Shown: positions 34,001 to 43,100 of the stretch, piece by piece | Numbering within the stretch: position 1 is the first letter of the stretch | Layout of the letters: each line of letters opens with the position of its first letter | From: Chromera velia | Taxonomy: Eukaryota > Sar > Chromeraceae | Assembly (NCBI GenBank): GCA_018398765.1 | Contig: JAHBMJ010000165.1 | Coordinates: 1 to 55,040 of the forward strand | Direction of reading: 5' to 3' | DNA length: 55,040 nt | Program-made: the position numbers and the translations under genes | The notes under the pieces: model-generated | Database searches by the model: none | What the model saw: the letters and a program-made list of their open reading frames with translations, nothing else | What the model was told of the DNA's origin: nothing

Positions 34001-34333
34001 TTCCTTCCTTCCTGCCTGCCTTCCTGCCTTCCTTCTTTCCTTCTTCCTTCCTTCCCTTCCTTCCCTTTCTCCCTTTCTCCCTCCCGTCCTTCCCCTCCTC
34101 CCTCCCTTCGTTGCATCTTTTCCTCCTTCCTTCCCTCCTTCCTTTATTTCTTTCTTTTTTGTCTTTCTTCCTTTCTTCCCCCCCTCCCCCCTCTCTTCTC
34201 TTGCTGACAATTTATCGCTTGTGTCCACTATAAAGGCATGATCCAATCCAACAACGATGTCTTTTGCGACCAGGGACTGTGTTTTTGCCTTTTTGAGCAG
34301 CGCGAAAAGTGTAATAGTTAGCTGCAGGCGCAT
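9203..34333 (-). CDS. Giant multidomain membrane receptor: RCC1-EGF-CCP-HYR-Cys-rich-multipass
   Basis: Inferred exons (5' to 3', minus strand): 34209-34333, 33309-33634, 32004-32197, 30769-30961, 29830-29969, 29243-29372, 28625-28747, 28161-28283, 27022-27147, 26452-26586, 26045-26164, 25593-25715, 24719-24978, 24285-24471, 23858-24025, 23374-23583, 22879-22984, 22325-22434, 21823-22044, about 21107-21202, 20951-21048, 20165-20318, 19608-19908, 18617-19181, 17513-17697, about 17039-17084, 16909-16937, 16549-16702, 15433-16170, 14782-14895, 14479-14613, 13620-13864, 11529-13254, 9203-11080. Phases agree at every junction, giving about 3,194 residues. The domain order is typical of a cell-surface receptor or adhesion protein; ligand and signal are unknown. 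The least certain parts are the start (ATG 34333; an upstream exon is possible), the donor near 21107, and the exon near 17.05 kb. One gene is favoured over several because no in-frame stop, ATG-led restart or intergenic gap interrupts the chain. Confidence 0.75.
13290..13433. repeat. (CA)n-(GA)n microsatellite in an intron of the giant gene
   Basis: CA dinucleotides change to GA/CAGA and GAGG runs on the plus strand just upstream of the large tail exon's acceptor at 13255. On the sense strand this forms a very long polypyrimidine tract. Confidence 0.9.
14016..14240. repeat. (CA)n, (CAGA)n and (CACG)n array
   Basis: Compound microsatellite inside the intron between exons 14479-14613 and 13620-13864. 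It yields frames of Cys/Val or Thr/His that are not genes. Confidence 0.9.
15180..15432. repeat. (GGAA)n followed by (GACT)n up to a splice donor
   Basis: A GAAG/GGAA array at 15180-15310 is followed by (GACT)n at 15326-15432. On the minus strand the GACT array is a run of gtca that includes the donor of exon 15433-16170 (CAG|gtcagtcag), so the donor hexamer is repeated many times downstream. Confidence 0.9.
17120..17482. repeat. (CAGA)n/(CAGG)n array in an intron
   Basis: Long CAGA and CAGG tetranucleotide array on the plus strand between membrane exons. Open frames across it on both strands reflect the repeat and are not coding. Confidence 0.92.
17513..19181 (-). other. GCC2/GCC3-like Cys-rich stalk and first membrane span
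   Basis: Exon 18617-19181 contains paired-Cys motifs ([44 protein letters not shown]) typical of GCC2/GCC3 or ephrin-receptor-like Cys repeats. The next exon (17513-17697) carries [19 protein letters not shown], then the hydrophobic span [15 protein letters not shown]. In protist proteins of this style the stalk leads directly to a multipass membrane domain, as it does here. Confidence 0.75.
18187..18601. repeat. About 18 tandem copies of a 23-bp unit
   Basis: The unit is close to gactgtctgaaacacatgat plus tgg or tag on the plus strand. The array starts 16 bases into the intron after the donor of exon 18617-19181. The minus frame stays open through the array with a 23-residue period. Confidence 0.9.
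19311..19465. repeat. (ACAGAA)n, (CA)n, (CAGA)n and (GAAA)n cluster
   Basis: Compound simple repeats in the intron between exons 19608-19908 and 18617-19181. Confidence 0.85.
19608..21202 (-). other. Two HYR modules
   Basis: Exons 20951-21048 and 20165-20318 together give TTPPTIDCP at the start and [17 protein letters not shown] at the end, the hallmark ends of a hyalin repeat. Exon 19608-19908 is a complete second module, with EAPRVLCP and [17 protein letters not shown]. The preceding exon (about 21107-21202) has no recognised fold. HYR modules are Ig-like adhesion domains common next to CCP modules in animal proteins. The exon ending near 21107 needs a donor at T|gtgtgg to keep phase. Confidence 0.78.
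21470..21715. repeat. (CAGA)n in three blocks separated by a shared 26-base spacer
   Basis: CAGA arrays at about 21479-21525, 21549-21594 and 21620-21678 are separated by copies of tatatcgtcttttcttcactt. A similar spacer (tatatcgtcttttctttccc) sits next to the CAGA array at 17152. This suggests the arrays spread as larger units. Confidence 0.8.
21823..23583 (-). other. Three CCP/sushi modules
   Basis: Exon 23374-23583 ([33 protein letters not shown]), exon pair 22879-22984 plus 22325-22434 ([28 protein letters not shown]) and exon 21823-22044 ([35 protein letters not shown]) each have the four cysteines, the central Gly and the late aromatic or Trp expected of CCP modules. The second module is split inside SCNEG by an intron in phase 2. 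CCP modules usually bind proteins outside the cell. Confidence 0.82.
23858..24978 (-). other. Cys-containing linker exons and a seventh EGF-like module
   Basis: Exon 24719-24978 encodes about 86 residues with few cysteines ([20 protein letters not shown]) that I do not recognise. Exon 24285-24471 has SDCSLRP, EVFDCRV and [13 protein letters not shown]. Exon 23858-24025 is EGF-like ([26 protein letters not shown]) with an insertion before its third Cys. The first of these exons enters in phase 1 and leaves in phase 0; the second returns to phase 1. Confidence 0.65.
24968..25315. repeat. Three 107-bp tandem units with an internal hairpin, plus a partial fourth
   Basis: Units begin at 24968, 25075 and 25182, with a partial one at 25289. 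Each holds an inverted repeat (gcattttctttcataca and its complement, 17-bp arms). Each also holds, on the minus strand, the sequence gtcgtgcag|CCACAAGAAC, which is the 3' splice site and first exon bases of exon 24719-24978. The real exon uses the copy at 24978. Confidence 0.9.
26652..26783. repeat. 66-bp tandem duplication in an intron
   Basis: The sequence starting gacggcagaaaagatcc at 26652 repeats exactly from 26718. It lies just upstream (in gene sense) of EGF exon 26452-26586. Confidence 0.9.
27448..28015. repeat. (CA)n and (GA)n microsatellites in an intron
   Basis: CA then GA/GAAA arrays at 27448-27705, and two similar (CA)n blocks at 27914-27950 and 27970-28014, each preceded by acgagacagaacacatggg or nearly so. 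They lie between EGF exons 2 and 3. Confidence 0.9.
30240..30610. repeat. (CTTC)n tract in an intron
   Basis: Long CTTT/CTTC array on the plus strand, between RCC1 exons 30769-30961 and 29830-29969. On the sense strand it is purine-rich. Confidence 0.9.
32490..32700. repeat. (CTGT)n and (CT)n array in an intron
   Basis: Plus-strand TCTG/CTCT array between RCC1 exons 33309-33634 and 32004-32197. It is not coding. Confidence 0.9.
32971..33180. repeat. 70-bp tandem repeat, about three units
   Basis: Units beginning agagagggcgagctgggg start at 32971, 33041 and 33111, with a shortened last unit ending at 33170. They are intronic in the giant gene. Confidence 0.9.
33960..34190. repeat. (CCTT)n tract in the first intron of the giant gene
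   Basis: TTCC-rich array immediately downstream (in gene sense) of exon 34209-34333. Confidence 0.9.
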
Positions 34334-34786
34334 CCTCCAGCTGAGGCGGCGCAAAGCAGAAGTCAAAACTTCGAAAAATGAAGTGTCAGTCAGTGTTGGT
34401 CTCCGAGTCCACCACAAAACGTCATTCAATTGCTTGGTCCCCGACCGTGCGTGCAGCTGTGCATATCGCGACTGCAGATTCCATGTGGAATTTCTGAGCT
34501 TACAGCATCGTCAACATGCCATTCTAGAAGAATTCTCTGTCCCTCCTTGAACAGATTCGGTATTTGCGGTTTGGGTGGGGGTTGTGACTATTCTCAGCGG
34601 TTTCCTTCCGTGAGAAGACTCGAGCAATACTACCTGGGGATCGCCGGAACAGTAAGACAGATTCTCGAAAGTGCTTGCTGCGAAGCTCAAAAAGACCTCG
34701 CAATCATTGAGGTCCTCTATAGACACGATATTGTCATATGATGTATGTATTATACAAGTACGTATGGATCGATCTCGATCATGCAT
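34334..34786 (-). other. Possible upstream exon(s) or 5' leader of the giant gene
   Basis: An open minus frame with an ATG at 34786 runs to about 34511 and looks coding (VSIEDLNDCEVFLSF, STFENLSYC). A donor at CAG|gtagta after SGDPQ and an acceptor at cacag|CTG (near 34455) would join it in phase 0 to the frame that enters exon 34209-34333. If so, the ATG at 34333 is internal. Otherwise this is the promoter and 5' UTR. Confidence 0.35.
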
Positions 34787-35395
34787 GCATATGTCGATCG
34801 CTCGACTCGATTCTACCTAGCTGTATATATATATATATATATATATATCGCGAGTTCCATGCATGCAACTAATAAAAAATCTATCTGCATGCATTCATAA
34901 ATTGAGTGAGTGCGCGCGCCTTGCGCGCGCGGGGGCGGGAGGGGGTTGAAAGAAAGTCATAAAGGGACAAGTGAAAAAAAACTAAAAATCATCAAAATGT
35001 ATCTATAAAAAAAAATCTATGATTAACTGCTTGATTCTATGGTGAAGACAGGGGCTATGTCGTTAGTTCTAGCGACGGGAGTTAGGAGTGGCCATCATAC
35101 AAACGCCTGAGGAGTTAGGAGGAGGACAGTCCGAGGAATTCCGAAGACTTATTGATCAACTAAGACCAACTACTAGGGTTCAAATACTTCAACTGTCAGC
35201 AAAAAAATTTAAGAAAAAAAAAATGTGGATGTCTAAATAAATTAAAAAAAATAACCTTAAAATGGTTCAAAATGAGGAATTAGCTAAGCGAGGTAGTGCG
35301 GGCATTTTTTTTACAAAAGTGTTTCTTCTATTATGCAAAGTCTGTGGTATAGTTAGGTTAATTAGTATACAGTTATGGATATAGTTTAACTCATA

Positions 35396-35500
35396 TGAGT
35401 GGAGCAGAAGAGTACCTATGCTGGGCCTTGGGAAGTGGAACAGAGAAGTACCTCTGCCGGGCCCTTTACAGTTGAGCCGGGCGTGCCGAAAGCGGGACGT
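35396..35500 (+). repeat. GC-rich hairpin repeat, copy 1
   Basis: Two related units of the form gtggaacagagaagtacctctgc then cgggccc, in AT-rich surroundings. The core CAGAGRAGTACCTCTG is palindromic. The same repeat is at 36445-36570 (direct) and 44372-44450 (inverted). Confidence 0.8.
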
Positions 35501-36444
35501 TAGGACATATGTAGGCATATGTCACATCTTCTTTGCGTTTTCTTTTTCTATGATTCACACTGAAAGTGCAGTTGATCATATGAAGAAAAGCAGAGTCTTA
35601 ATTATGGAGAAGACAAACCTATTTCTCTCAATTTTATCTGCATTTACATTGTTTTTTTCTTTACATCAAAGTTTCCCTTACTAGTTTCCTTAATTATATG
35701 GTAAAACAGAGCTAGTCAGACTCTGATTTGAATTCCGCCTTTCTTTGTTTTACCTGCCTATTACGGACTGCAGCAATGATCTGCAAGGTGCTCGTTGCGG
35801 GGAGGACTAGCCTTCTAGACTTTAGGATTTTTTTGTATTCTTCCCTTGCATCTACAAACCAGACCTTGATTTGTTTTAGGTCTGTGCCTCTCTTTACTGT
35901 ACCTTGTCTTTTGTCTCCTTTGCTGCTGATCATATGCCATCTTGTAATTTATCTTTTTCTGACTATTTTTGACAGTGTGAGACTATATGACAGCAATCGT
36001 TTTATCATGTTTGCTGTTAGCTTTCCATGCATGCTTTTCATAAAGTCTGAAGCAGGACAAATTGTTTACGGATTATGTGGATCTAGCTGTTTCTTTTATG
36101 CACATGGTATCATATGCCATTGGTCTGTATGCAAACACTCTTTAATTGTGTCTATCAAATTTTAGTCAAATTTCTTTTTACTTCCATTGAATGCAAGCAT
36201 GGTCTGTTTGTAGATCTGACAAGAAAGTTTGCTGTTGGAGCTTAGTTAGTACCAGTTAGTTAGAGTAATGCCATACGGCTACATGCGGCTACATGCAGCT
36301 ATTCATGTTTCTTCTTAATTTTTTCTCTGTTTGTTTTTGTTTTGAGGTGACTTTTGATTGAAAAACAACGAGTAACGAGTTAATAATATGCTGTTCTGTA
36401 TTGAATCTGTAACTATGTCATTCTAAAACTGCTTATGTTCAGCA

Positions 36445-36570
36445 AAGGGGGGGTGGAGCAGAGGTTCCGGAGTACCTCTGCCAGGCCCTGAGGAGTGGAA
36501 CAGAGGAGTACCTCTGCCGGGCGCCCTTGAGCCGCCGTAGCGGCGGGCGTGCTGGAAGTAGGACATTTGG
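36445..36570 (+). repeat. GC-rich hairpin repeat, copy 2
   Basis: Two units around cagaggagtacctctg, followed by an extra palindrome (gagccgccgtagcggcgggc). Downstream similarity to copy 1 continues through ggacatttgggcatatgcc. Confidence 0.8.
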
Positions 36571-36960
36571 GCATATGCCAGGGCCGGCGCCATACGTATT
36601 ATATTCATCTATGCACTGCATATAATTAAATCAAAGATCTGGCCGGACAGAAAGCAAAAAGCTTTTTAAAGACTTAGTATAGCTTAGCCCTAGACCGCTG
36701 TTATCAGTCATTGGACTGATTCAGAACCAACTATACGGTTGAAAAAGGCTAAAGGTGACGCCTTATCAGCTTCTACGGTGGGTAGCGCATTTCATTTCTT
36801 TTATGAGGCCCCGGGGGCCTTTAAAATATCATTTCTCACTGTAGCTCTAGTGACTATTTGGACGTTTCTATCCTTTTGTAGTTTTTGTGCTATTTGGCGT
36901 CTTATAGGACAGGATGAAACATATTGAGACTTACTTCCCTTTATCTTCTTTCTACTACGG

Positions 36961-37428
36961 TGCTATGCGCTACTTAAGAACAGCTAGAAAGAAAATAAAA
37001 ATTAAAATTAATGAATTGATTGTGGTTTAAAGTAACACTGAGCAAAAGAGAATTGTGCGCATCACTCGCCCTCATGATCTAATGGTTAGCATACAATACT
37101 AACAAGCAACAGGTAATAGGTTCAAGCCTCGCTACCTCCTTTTTAAAAATCAAAAAAAGAAGATGCACGACGTTAATGTCTTGTATCATACAGATGTTGG
37201 CCTGTCGCAATTCGTTCGAAATCAGATGAAAGACTTCCAAAAGACTTGCTGAAAGACTATAATAAAATCAGAATGATCATCAAATTGCAAGAAATCTCCA
37301 TGCTTCTAACATCGATCGAGTCTGTCACTGGAGATCGACCTGAACCACTCCAGTAACATCAAGCCCTGAAGACCCTTGAACCTTTGCAAGCACTCACCAG
37401 CGCCAACCCTTCTAAGTAGACCTTAACA
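36961..37428 (+). repeat. Left LTR with a tRNA-like pol III motif
   Basis: It begins tgctatgcgctac and ends gaccttaaca. Inside, 37068-37139 resembles a tRNA: an A-box-like taatggttagcat (37080-37092), a B-box-like ggttcaagcc (37119-37128) and a T run after it. The stems do not pair well, so a working tRNA is unlikely. Confidence 0.9.
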
Positions 37429-37430
37429 CG

Positions 37431-37440
37431 TGGTGACGCC
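37431..37440 (+). other. Primer-binding site candidate
   Basis: tggtgacgcc lies two bases after the left LTR and starts with TGG, the complement of a tRNA CCA end. The priming tRNA is not identified. Confidence 0.6.
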
Positions 37441-37799
37441 TAGCTCAAGATCGACAAGATTAAGGAGCTGAGCGAACGGAGATCAACCTTCTCTTACTGA
37501 ACAACATCATTTTGCAAGCAACGCAGACTACCTTCTTCATCCAGAGAAGGTTCACCCAAAGGAAACCAAAACGCTGTGATCACCTACACCCTTACTACAG
37601 GAGCCCATACCTGCGAGCCACCAACTCAAACCTCAACTTACACTCCCTGGACCTGGCTATTCCTTTGGTGTCCTGTACCTGGAAAGAGAAGAAGCAGGAC
37701 TATATCGTGAAGCGCTGCTAAAATTTCTGACGGAACCCCACTTCCCGTCCTCCGCCAAAATTCTGTACCGAGCAGAACCATACCGCGAAGCACTGCCGA

Positions 37800-38665
37800 A
37801 ATCAGACAGAACCGGGTCCCCACTTCTGCCCTTCTCATGAATTTCACACACTCTACCTGAGAGTGAATTTGACCTCTCTCCATTCTTTTGCAAACGGTGA
37901 AGCCTTGCCCTTTCTATTAATTTTACACATTCTACCTGAGAGTGAATTTGACTCTTCTTCATTCTTATGAGAACGGCGAAACCCTGCCCTTTCTGTTAAT
38001 TTCACGCATTCTATCTGAGAGTGAATTTGACCGCTCTCCATTCTTCTGCAAACGGCGAAGCCCTGCCCTTTCTGTTAATTTTATGCATTCTACCTGAGAG
38101 TGAATTTGACTTTTCTTCATTCTTGTGAGAACGGCCAAGCCCTGCCTTTTCTATTGATTTTACGTATTCTACCTGAGAGTGAATTTGACTTTTCTTCATT
38201 CTTGTGAGAACGACGAAGCCCTGCCCTTTCTGTGAATTTTATGCACTCTACCTGAGAGTGAATTTGACTTTTCTTCATTTTTATGAGAACGACGAAGCCC
38301 TGCCCTTTCTGTGAATTTTACGCATTCTACCTGAGAGTGAATTTGACCTCTCTCCATTCTTGTATGAGCGGCGAAGCCCTGCCCTTTCTGTGAATTTTAC
38401 GCACTCTACCTGAGAGTGAATTTGACTTTTCTTCATTCTTGTGCGAGCGGCCAAGCCCTGCCCTTTCTATGAATTTTACGTATTCTACCTGAGAGTGAAT
38501 TTGACTTTTCTTCATTTTTGTGTGAGCGGCGAAGCCCTGCCTTTTCTGTGAATTTTACGCATTTTACCTGAGAGTGAATTTGACTTTTCTTCATTTTTGT
38601 GTGAGCGGCGAAGCCCTGCCCTTTCTGTGAATTTCACACGTTCTATCTGATAGTAAACTATACTC
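37800..38665. repeat. About eleven tandem 79-bp repeats inside the LTR element
   Basis: The phrase ctacctgagagtgaatttga recurs every 79 bases from 37853 to 38564, with a diverged last unit near 38643. The array fills the space between the primer-binding site and the Gag start. Units vary at a few positions. Short minus-strand frames across the array are repeat artefacts. Confidence 0.92.
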
Positions 38666-38708
38666 ATCCTTCTGCGTAAGGCATAACATTAAAAAGGGAG
38701 AACCGAAT

Positions 38709-40180
38709 ATGGCTCCAAAGCCTCAGCCCAAGAAAAAACTGACGGAGCGACAAAAAGCACTAAAGAAAAACAAAAAAAGCAACCCTGACGAATTTCACGA
38801 AATGGACACGTCTCTTTAGCTTGCTGAAAAACCCAAAAAAATAATTAAGGAGCCACTGAAAAAGAAGGAAAAGGGGAAATCTTCGAATAACAAAAATCAA
38901 AACAATAAGGAAAAGGACACAGAAAAGGAAGTAGAGAGTCAAGACGAACAAATTGAAGAAAACGAAATATAAAAGAATGAGAAAAGGAAGGAAAGTAATA
39001 AGAAGAAAAGAAATGGAGAAGAGAATGAAAGAGAATCAGATGAAGAAAGGACAGATCAACAGACCGATAAAGCGCAGAAGAAGTCATCAGCCAGTTCCAT
39101 ACAAGTACAGAAATAGGATTCGTCTGTCTTGAAGGCATTAGTAACAGAAGGAGTCACATTCAAACCAACAAAAGAAGGAGAATTTGAATTGATGCTTAAT
39201 ATAGACAAACTACCTGTAAAGGAAACGACAGCAGACAGCTCAGCTTTGGTACCCTCACACCTTCCCTCTTTCACACAAAGAGCTGCTCTGCTACCGACTC
39301 TTCCACTGCTGCCAACCCCACACCACTTCTTCAACCCCCTAATTAAAGCAGACATCAATGCATATTCAGGAGAAAGAAAGGATGCACGGAATTTTTGGAG
39401 AGCTTTCGAGATGGATGCCACTGCTTCCCAATGGAACATCACCCAAACCCTGTTTTATTTCCGAAAATCACTGAAAGGAAATGCACTTGACTGCTTTACA
39501 GACATATCCAATAAGAAAATGAACAAAATGCAGACCATCACTGACCTGAAAGACGCATTCTTTTCGAAGTTTGGACTCAAGGAACCACATATAGAGAAGG
39601 CAGAATACAGCTTAGACAACCTGCAGCAAAGAGAAGGAGAGACAATTCAAGAGTATGCTGACAGGTACACTTCCCTTTGTCGATAGGCAAATTCATCGAT
39701 TGAGGATGAAAGACTGATAAAAAAATTCCGGAGAGGACTGTTCGACAAAATCGCAAAGTCGATTCTCATACAAAAGCAATACACCTCATTCGATGAATTA
39801 GTGGGGGTAGCAAAACTGATTTCACACAACAATGGGGCAACTGAGAGACCCAAAAAGTTTTTGGCAGTCGAAGAAACAAATAGTGAAATGATGAAAGGAG
39901 ACAGACTCACCAAGAGCCAGAAGGAAGAGCCCGCACCCTTCATAGAACAACACATCTCCTCGTTGATCAACACGGTCCTGCAGCAGTGTCCCCACAAGCA
40001 ACTTGCAAGAGATGCGGAGGCTCGACCCCTCACGTAAGTGACCAGTGTCCTTTACCACCAGACTGCGAATGCACATATTATGGCAATAAACGACATGGGA
40101 GACCAGCATGTAGAAGACTAAAAAGGGACTTGAAAGTAAATCAATTTACGCCTTTCAGTCTCAGAAAAAGTAGACCTTAA
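38709..40180 (+). pseudogene. Gag-like polyprotein remnant with zinc-knuckle region
   Basis: An ATG at 38709 opens a Lys/Glu-rich frame. In-frame stops occur at 38817 (TAG), 38970 (TAA), 39114 (TAG) and 39684 (TAG), but no frameshift is needed until near 39990. The middle part (about 39340-39720) matches the retrotransposon Gag fold: FWRAFEMDATASQWN, YFRKSLKGNALDCF, FFSKFGLKEPH and EGETIQEYADRYTSLC. A different frame from 39986 carries a Cys/His cluster (CKRCGGSTPHVSDQC, CECTYYGNKRHGRPAC), the nucleocapsid zinc knuckle. The protein is described only as broken. Confidence 0.85.
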
Positions 40181-43100
40181 CATTAAAAAAAAAATGTAGA
40201 GAAGGAAGGCCGAAAAGAGCAAGGAACACTGAAGACCACGGAGAGAAACAGAAAAAGGGGAGAGGAGAAAGGGAGAGAAAAGGAAGAAAAACAACAAGAA
40301 GGACTAAACAAAAGCAGTCATACACAACCATTTAAACTGACAAAGGGTAGAACTCTTCGTCTTTTCGGTCACAGTATAGTCGTACCTGCAATGATAGACA
40401 GCAGACGTGTGGTGAATCATGGTACACGAACACGTTCGGCAGCAGCTGATAACAGGAAACCCGTCCTTGAAGGCCATTCCTTCACCTCTCTAAATCAAAG
40501 GCGAGGGGGGAAACAAACTTGAGAACGAAAGACTCGTTTCTTTTTTTGTTTGATTTACAGAGAATCAGGAAAACCGAATTTCACATCTCTTCTTTGATGA
40601 GACGCGACTTTTTGTTTGACTTGCATGCGCTTGAAATATACATGTTCTTCAAGACTAGACGGACTCGTGATAAAAAACAATCCGTCCACAAAGTGAGAGA
40701 AGTGGTCAAAAAAAAAAAAAAGAGAGAGATAGAAGGTGCAATACTCTCTCACCTATGAAGGATGCCCAAACGAATTGTGGTTGATCAAAGTTAAAGACTG
40801 CGACTGCCCTGCATTCATTCAGTAATTTGAAGCAGAGCAAAGTATAAAAAAGGGAGCCGCTATTCTTAAAGAGCAAGAAAGGAAACTCAGCAGTCAAAGA
40901 AAGAAGACAGATCAAAAAGAGAAAATCATGGTGCAGGAGGGGGAAGACGAAACAAAAGCAACACACTGTGATACAAAAGAGAGACTAGCAGAGCCGAGTG
41001 CGACGCTGGCACTGCATCAAAAACATATAAAAAACAGAATGGAGAACACCCACCTCAGAAAGAGCTGGCAGCCCCAATCACGGGAGGCCAGTTCACATTG
41101 ACCAAGGCGGTGCGCTTCCAGTACTCTCACTTCTGGGGTTGCCGTGGGGAAGGCAGACGTAAACAGGGAGCGAGGAGCCTGAAACTGAAAACCTGCAGAC
41201 ATGGAGAGATGAAATCGTCATTGACTATATTCTCAACGATAATCACATCAACAGTGGAGATCAAGAGTTAGAGCAAGCACCGTTAACAACCAGAAATGGA
41301 AAACGCGCAGGCACTGGAGGTACACAAAAGTCGTGCGTAAGTCAAAAACCACCCAAACAGAGAGAAAAGATAGATAAAATGAACACTTACAAACGAATGA
41401 TCAAATGAATAAAGGATGGACAGGTAGATGTCTGAGTGATTCGGATCAGAATAACCAACTGAACCAAATAAAGGGTACAAAAGATGTAAGGCAAAACAAG
41501 TGGGTCGACAAAAAGACCAACTGAATGACCCCCTAAGAACTGAAAAGGGCTGAATGGAAACAAAACACCTATACACACACACTTACACATCTTCACCCTC
41601 ATTCATACACTCACCTGCACCTACATACACATGAACCCTCCCTAGAGCAGCACCGCGTACCAATCGGTGACTGATGAATAAAGGCAGATAACACAGACCT
41701 GCTGGGTGCACATAACCCACAGCCTCCGACCCTGATGCTTTCGCGGCGAGAAGACGCATGCGCATGCGCACATAAGGTCCCCCAGGGGGTGAGTTGGCCA
41801 CTCACACCACCAGGACCTCCCAGAGAGAGGTAAGGTCACCCGCTCAATCGCTCGTACTAAGCCCCCGTTCCCCAGTATATTATCATCAACCTACATACAC
41901 ATACACACAGTGTGTTACCCCATACACACACAAACACCAAACCGAGCTTTGCGCCCAAGCTCATTCAAAAAAAAAAACTGCCCAAGAAGCAAAACCCGGT
42001 GTTGGGCCTCCGACCTTAACAGTAATCTGAAGATGAGCCCGATGAAAAGAGGTGAATACACTCATTTTTACCTAAAAGTTAGAGAGGAAGAAGCACGAGA
42101 AGAAACCAAATGCCATACTAAAGAAGAGAAGCAAAGTCAACAAATAGCAAAAGGTTCCTCAAAGAATCACCCACTCATATATGCACACTCAAATAGATGT
42201 CTTTCAGAGCAGATGGGATGAGAGAGGGAGCCAGACAAATGAAATAAGACGACTGGCAGGCAAATGAAATCACAGGAGAAAATCAATTCAATGAAATTGA
42301 ACGAAATGGTGAATGGTGCAGAGACAAGCAAATCAAAGCCAGACAGCGAGAACACAGGAAGACAGTCTGTCAAGAAAGCACAAAGCCGACAAGCTCTTCC
42401 AAACAAAATAGAGGCAGAGAAGTGCAAAACGCGAACTCGCAGCAAACTTGACATCGAACAGCTGAGTCACTACCTTGCATGAATGGACTGACTCCTCTTC
42501 CCGAGCCTCTCTCTGTCGCGTGACAAAGATCCCCCTACAGGAAGAAAGATGAGATAAAGAAGGTTGATAACGGGGGCCACAAGTAGGCAACATCGAGACC
42601 AAGAAGAGCATGAAGAATGCCACCGCCTTGCACGCAAAGGCGAGTAGACGACCAAGACTATTGGCAAGAAGATAGAGATGAACTTGATAAACTCAACCCA
42701 GGAGATCAAAGCAATGACGTAGAAGCAGGCGGCAGTGATGATTGAGGAGTCACCGGGAGGAAGAGGGAGACAAGGAAGTGGACAAAACCGATGTCGAAGG
42801 CGACAACGCCCATGGAGACGGGAAGAGACATCGGGTTCCAGAGGAGCAAGGACAACGACGACAGGGGCAACGTGGACGTAGGCATCGTGATCTTTGCCGT
42901 GGATGTAGGTATAGTGATTCTTGCCGTGGGTGTAGGCATAGTGATCCTTGCCGTGGATGTAGGCATACTGATCCTTGTCCAGGATGTGGCGATGTAGAAG
43001 AGGTCAGAGATGGAGGAGGATCGCCTTGCATCAGAATATAAACACGGGGAAATGCGAGACGGAGGCAAGGTGGATGTAGCAATGTAGAAGAGGTTGGAGA

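Larger units (their letters stand above)
29243..34333 (-). other. N-terminal block: seven RCC1-like repeats
   Basis: Six exons encode about 370 residues with seven repeats of the RCC1 pattern (G..H...  ..G.ly.wG.N..GqLG.G). Anchors are [78 protein letters not shown] and [12 protein letters not shown]. Seven repeats is the number that closes a beta-propeller in the RCC1 family. Such propellers are usually cytosolic or nuclear; here the block precedes EGF and CCP modules, so it is inferred to be extracellular. The first residues ([13 protein letters not shown]) could be a weak signal peptide but contain a KK pair soon after. Confidence 0.8.
34787..36956. other. AT-rich gene-poor region with (AT)n and GC-rich hairpins
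   Basis: It includes an (AT)n run at 34823-34848, a self-complementary GCGCGC tract at 34913-34931, and two copies of a GC-rich hairpin repeat (35396-35500, 36445-36570). A small plus frame at 36739-36927 has a hydrophobic segment, but I do not recognise it and do not call it a gene. Confidence 0.6.

Noticed and set aside
36739-36927. 62-residue plus-strand frame with a hydrophobic segment
   Set aside because: Short, AT-rich, not recognised, and next to a transposon insertion site.
37068-37139. A functional tRNA gene
   Set aside because: The A and B boxes fit, but the acceptor and T stems do not pair in either copy, so only tRNA-like is claimed.
37638-38515. Series of about 62-residue minus-strand proteins, or a CRISPR-like array
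   Set aside because: The frames recur with the 79-bp tandem unit. There are no unique spacers between short repeats, and the host is eukaryotic.
38709-39716. Stop-codon reassignment suggested by four in-frame TAG/TAA codons in an otherwise open gag
   Set aside because: The host genes here end at TAA, TAG and TGA as normal. Decay of a dead element is the simpler reading.
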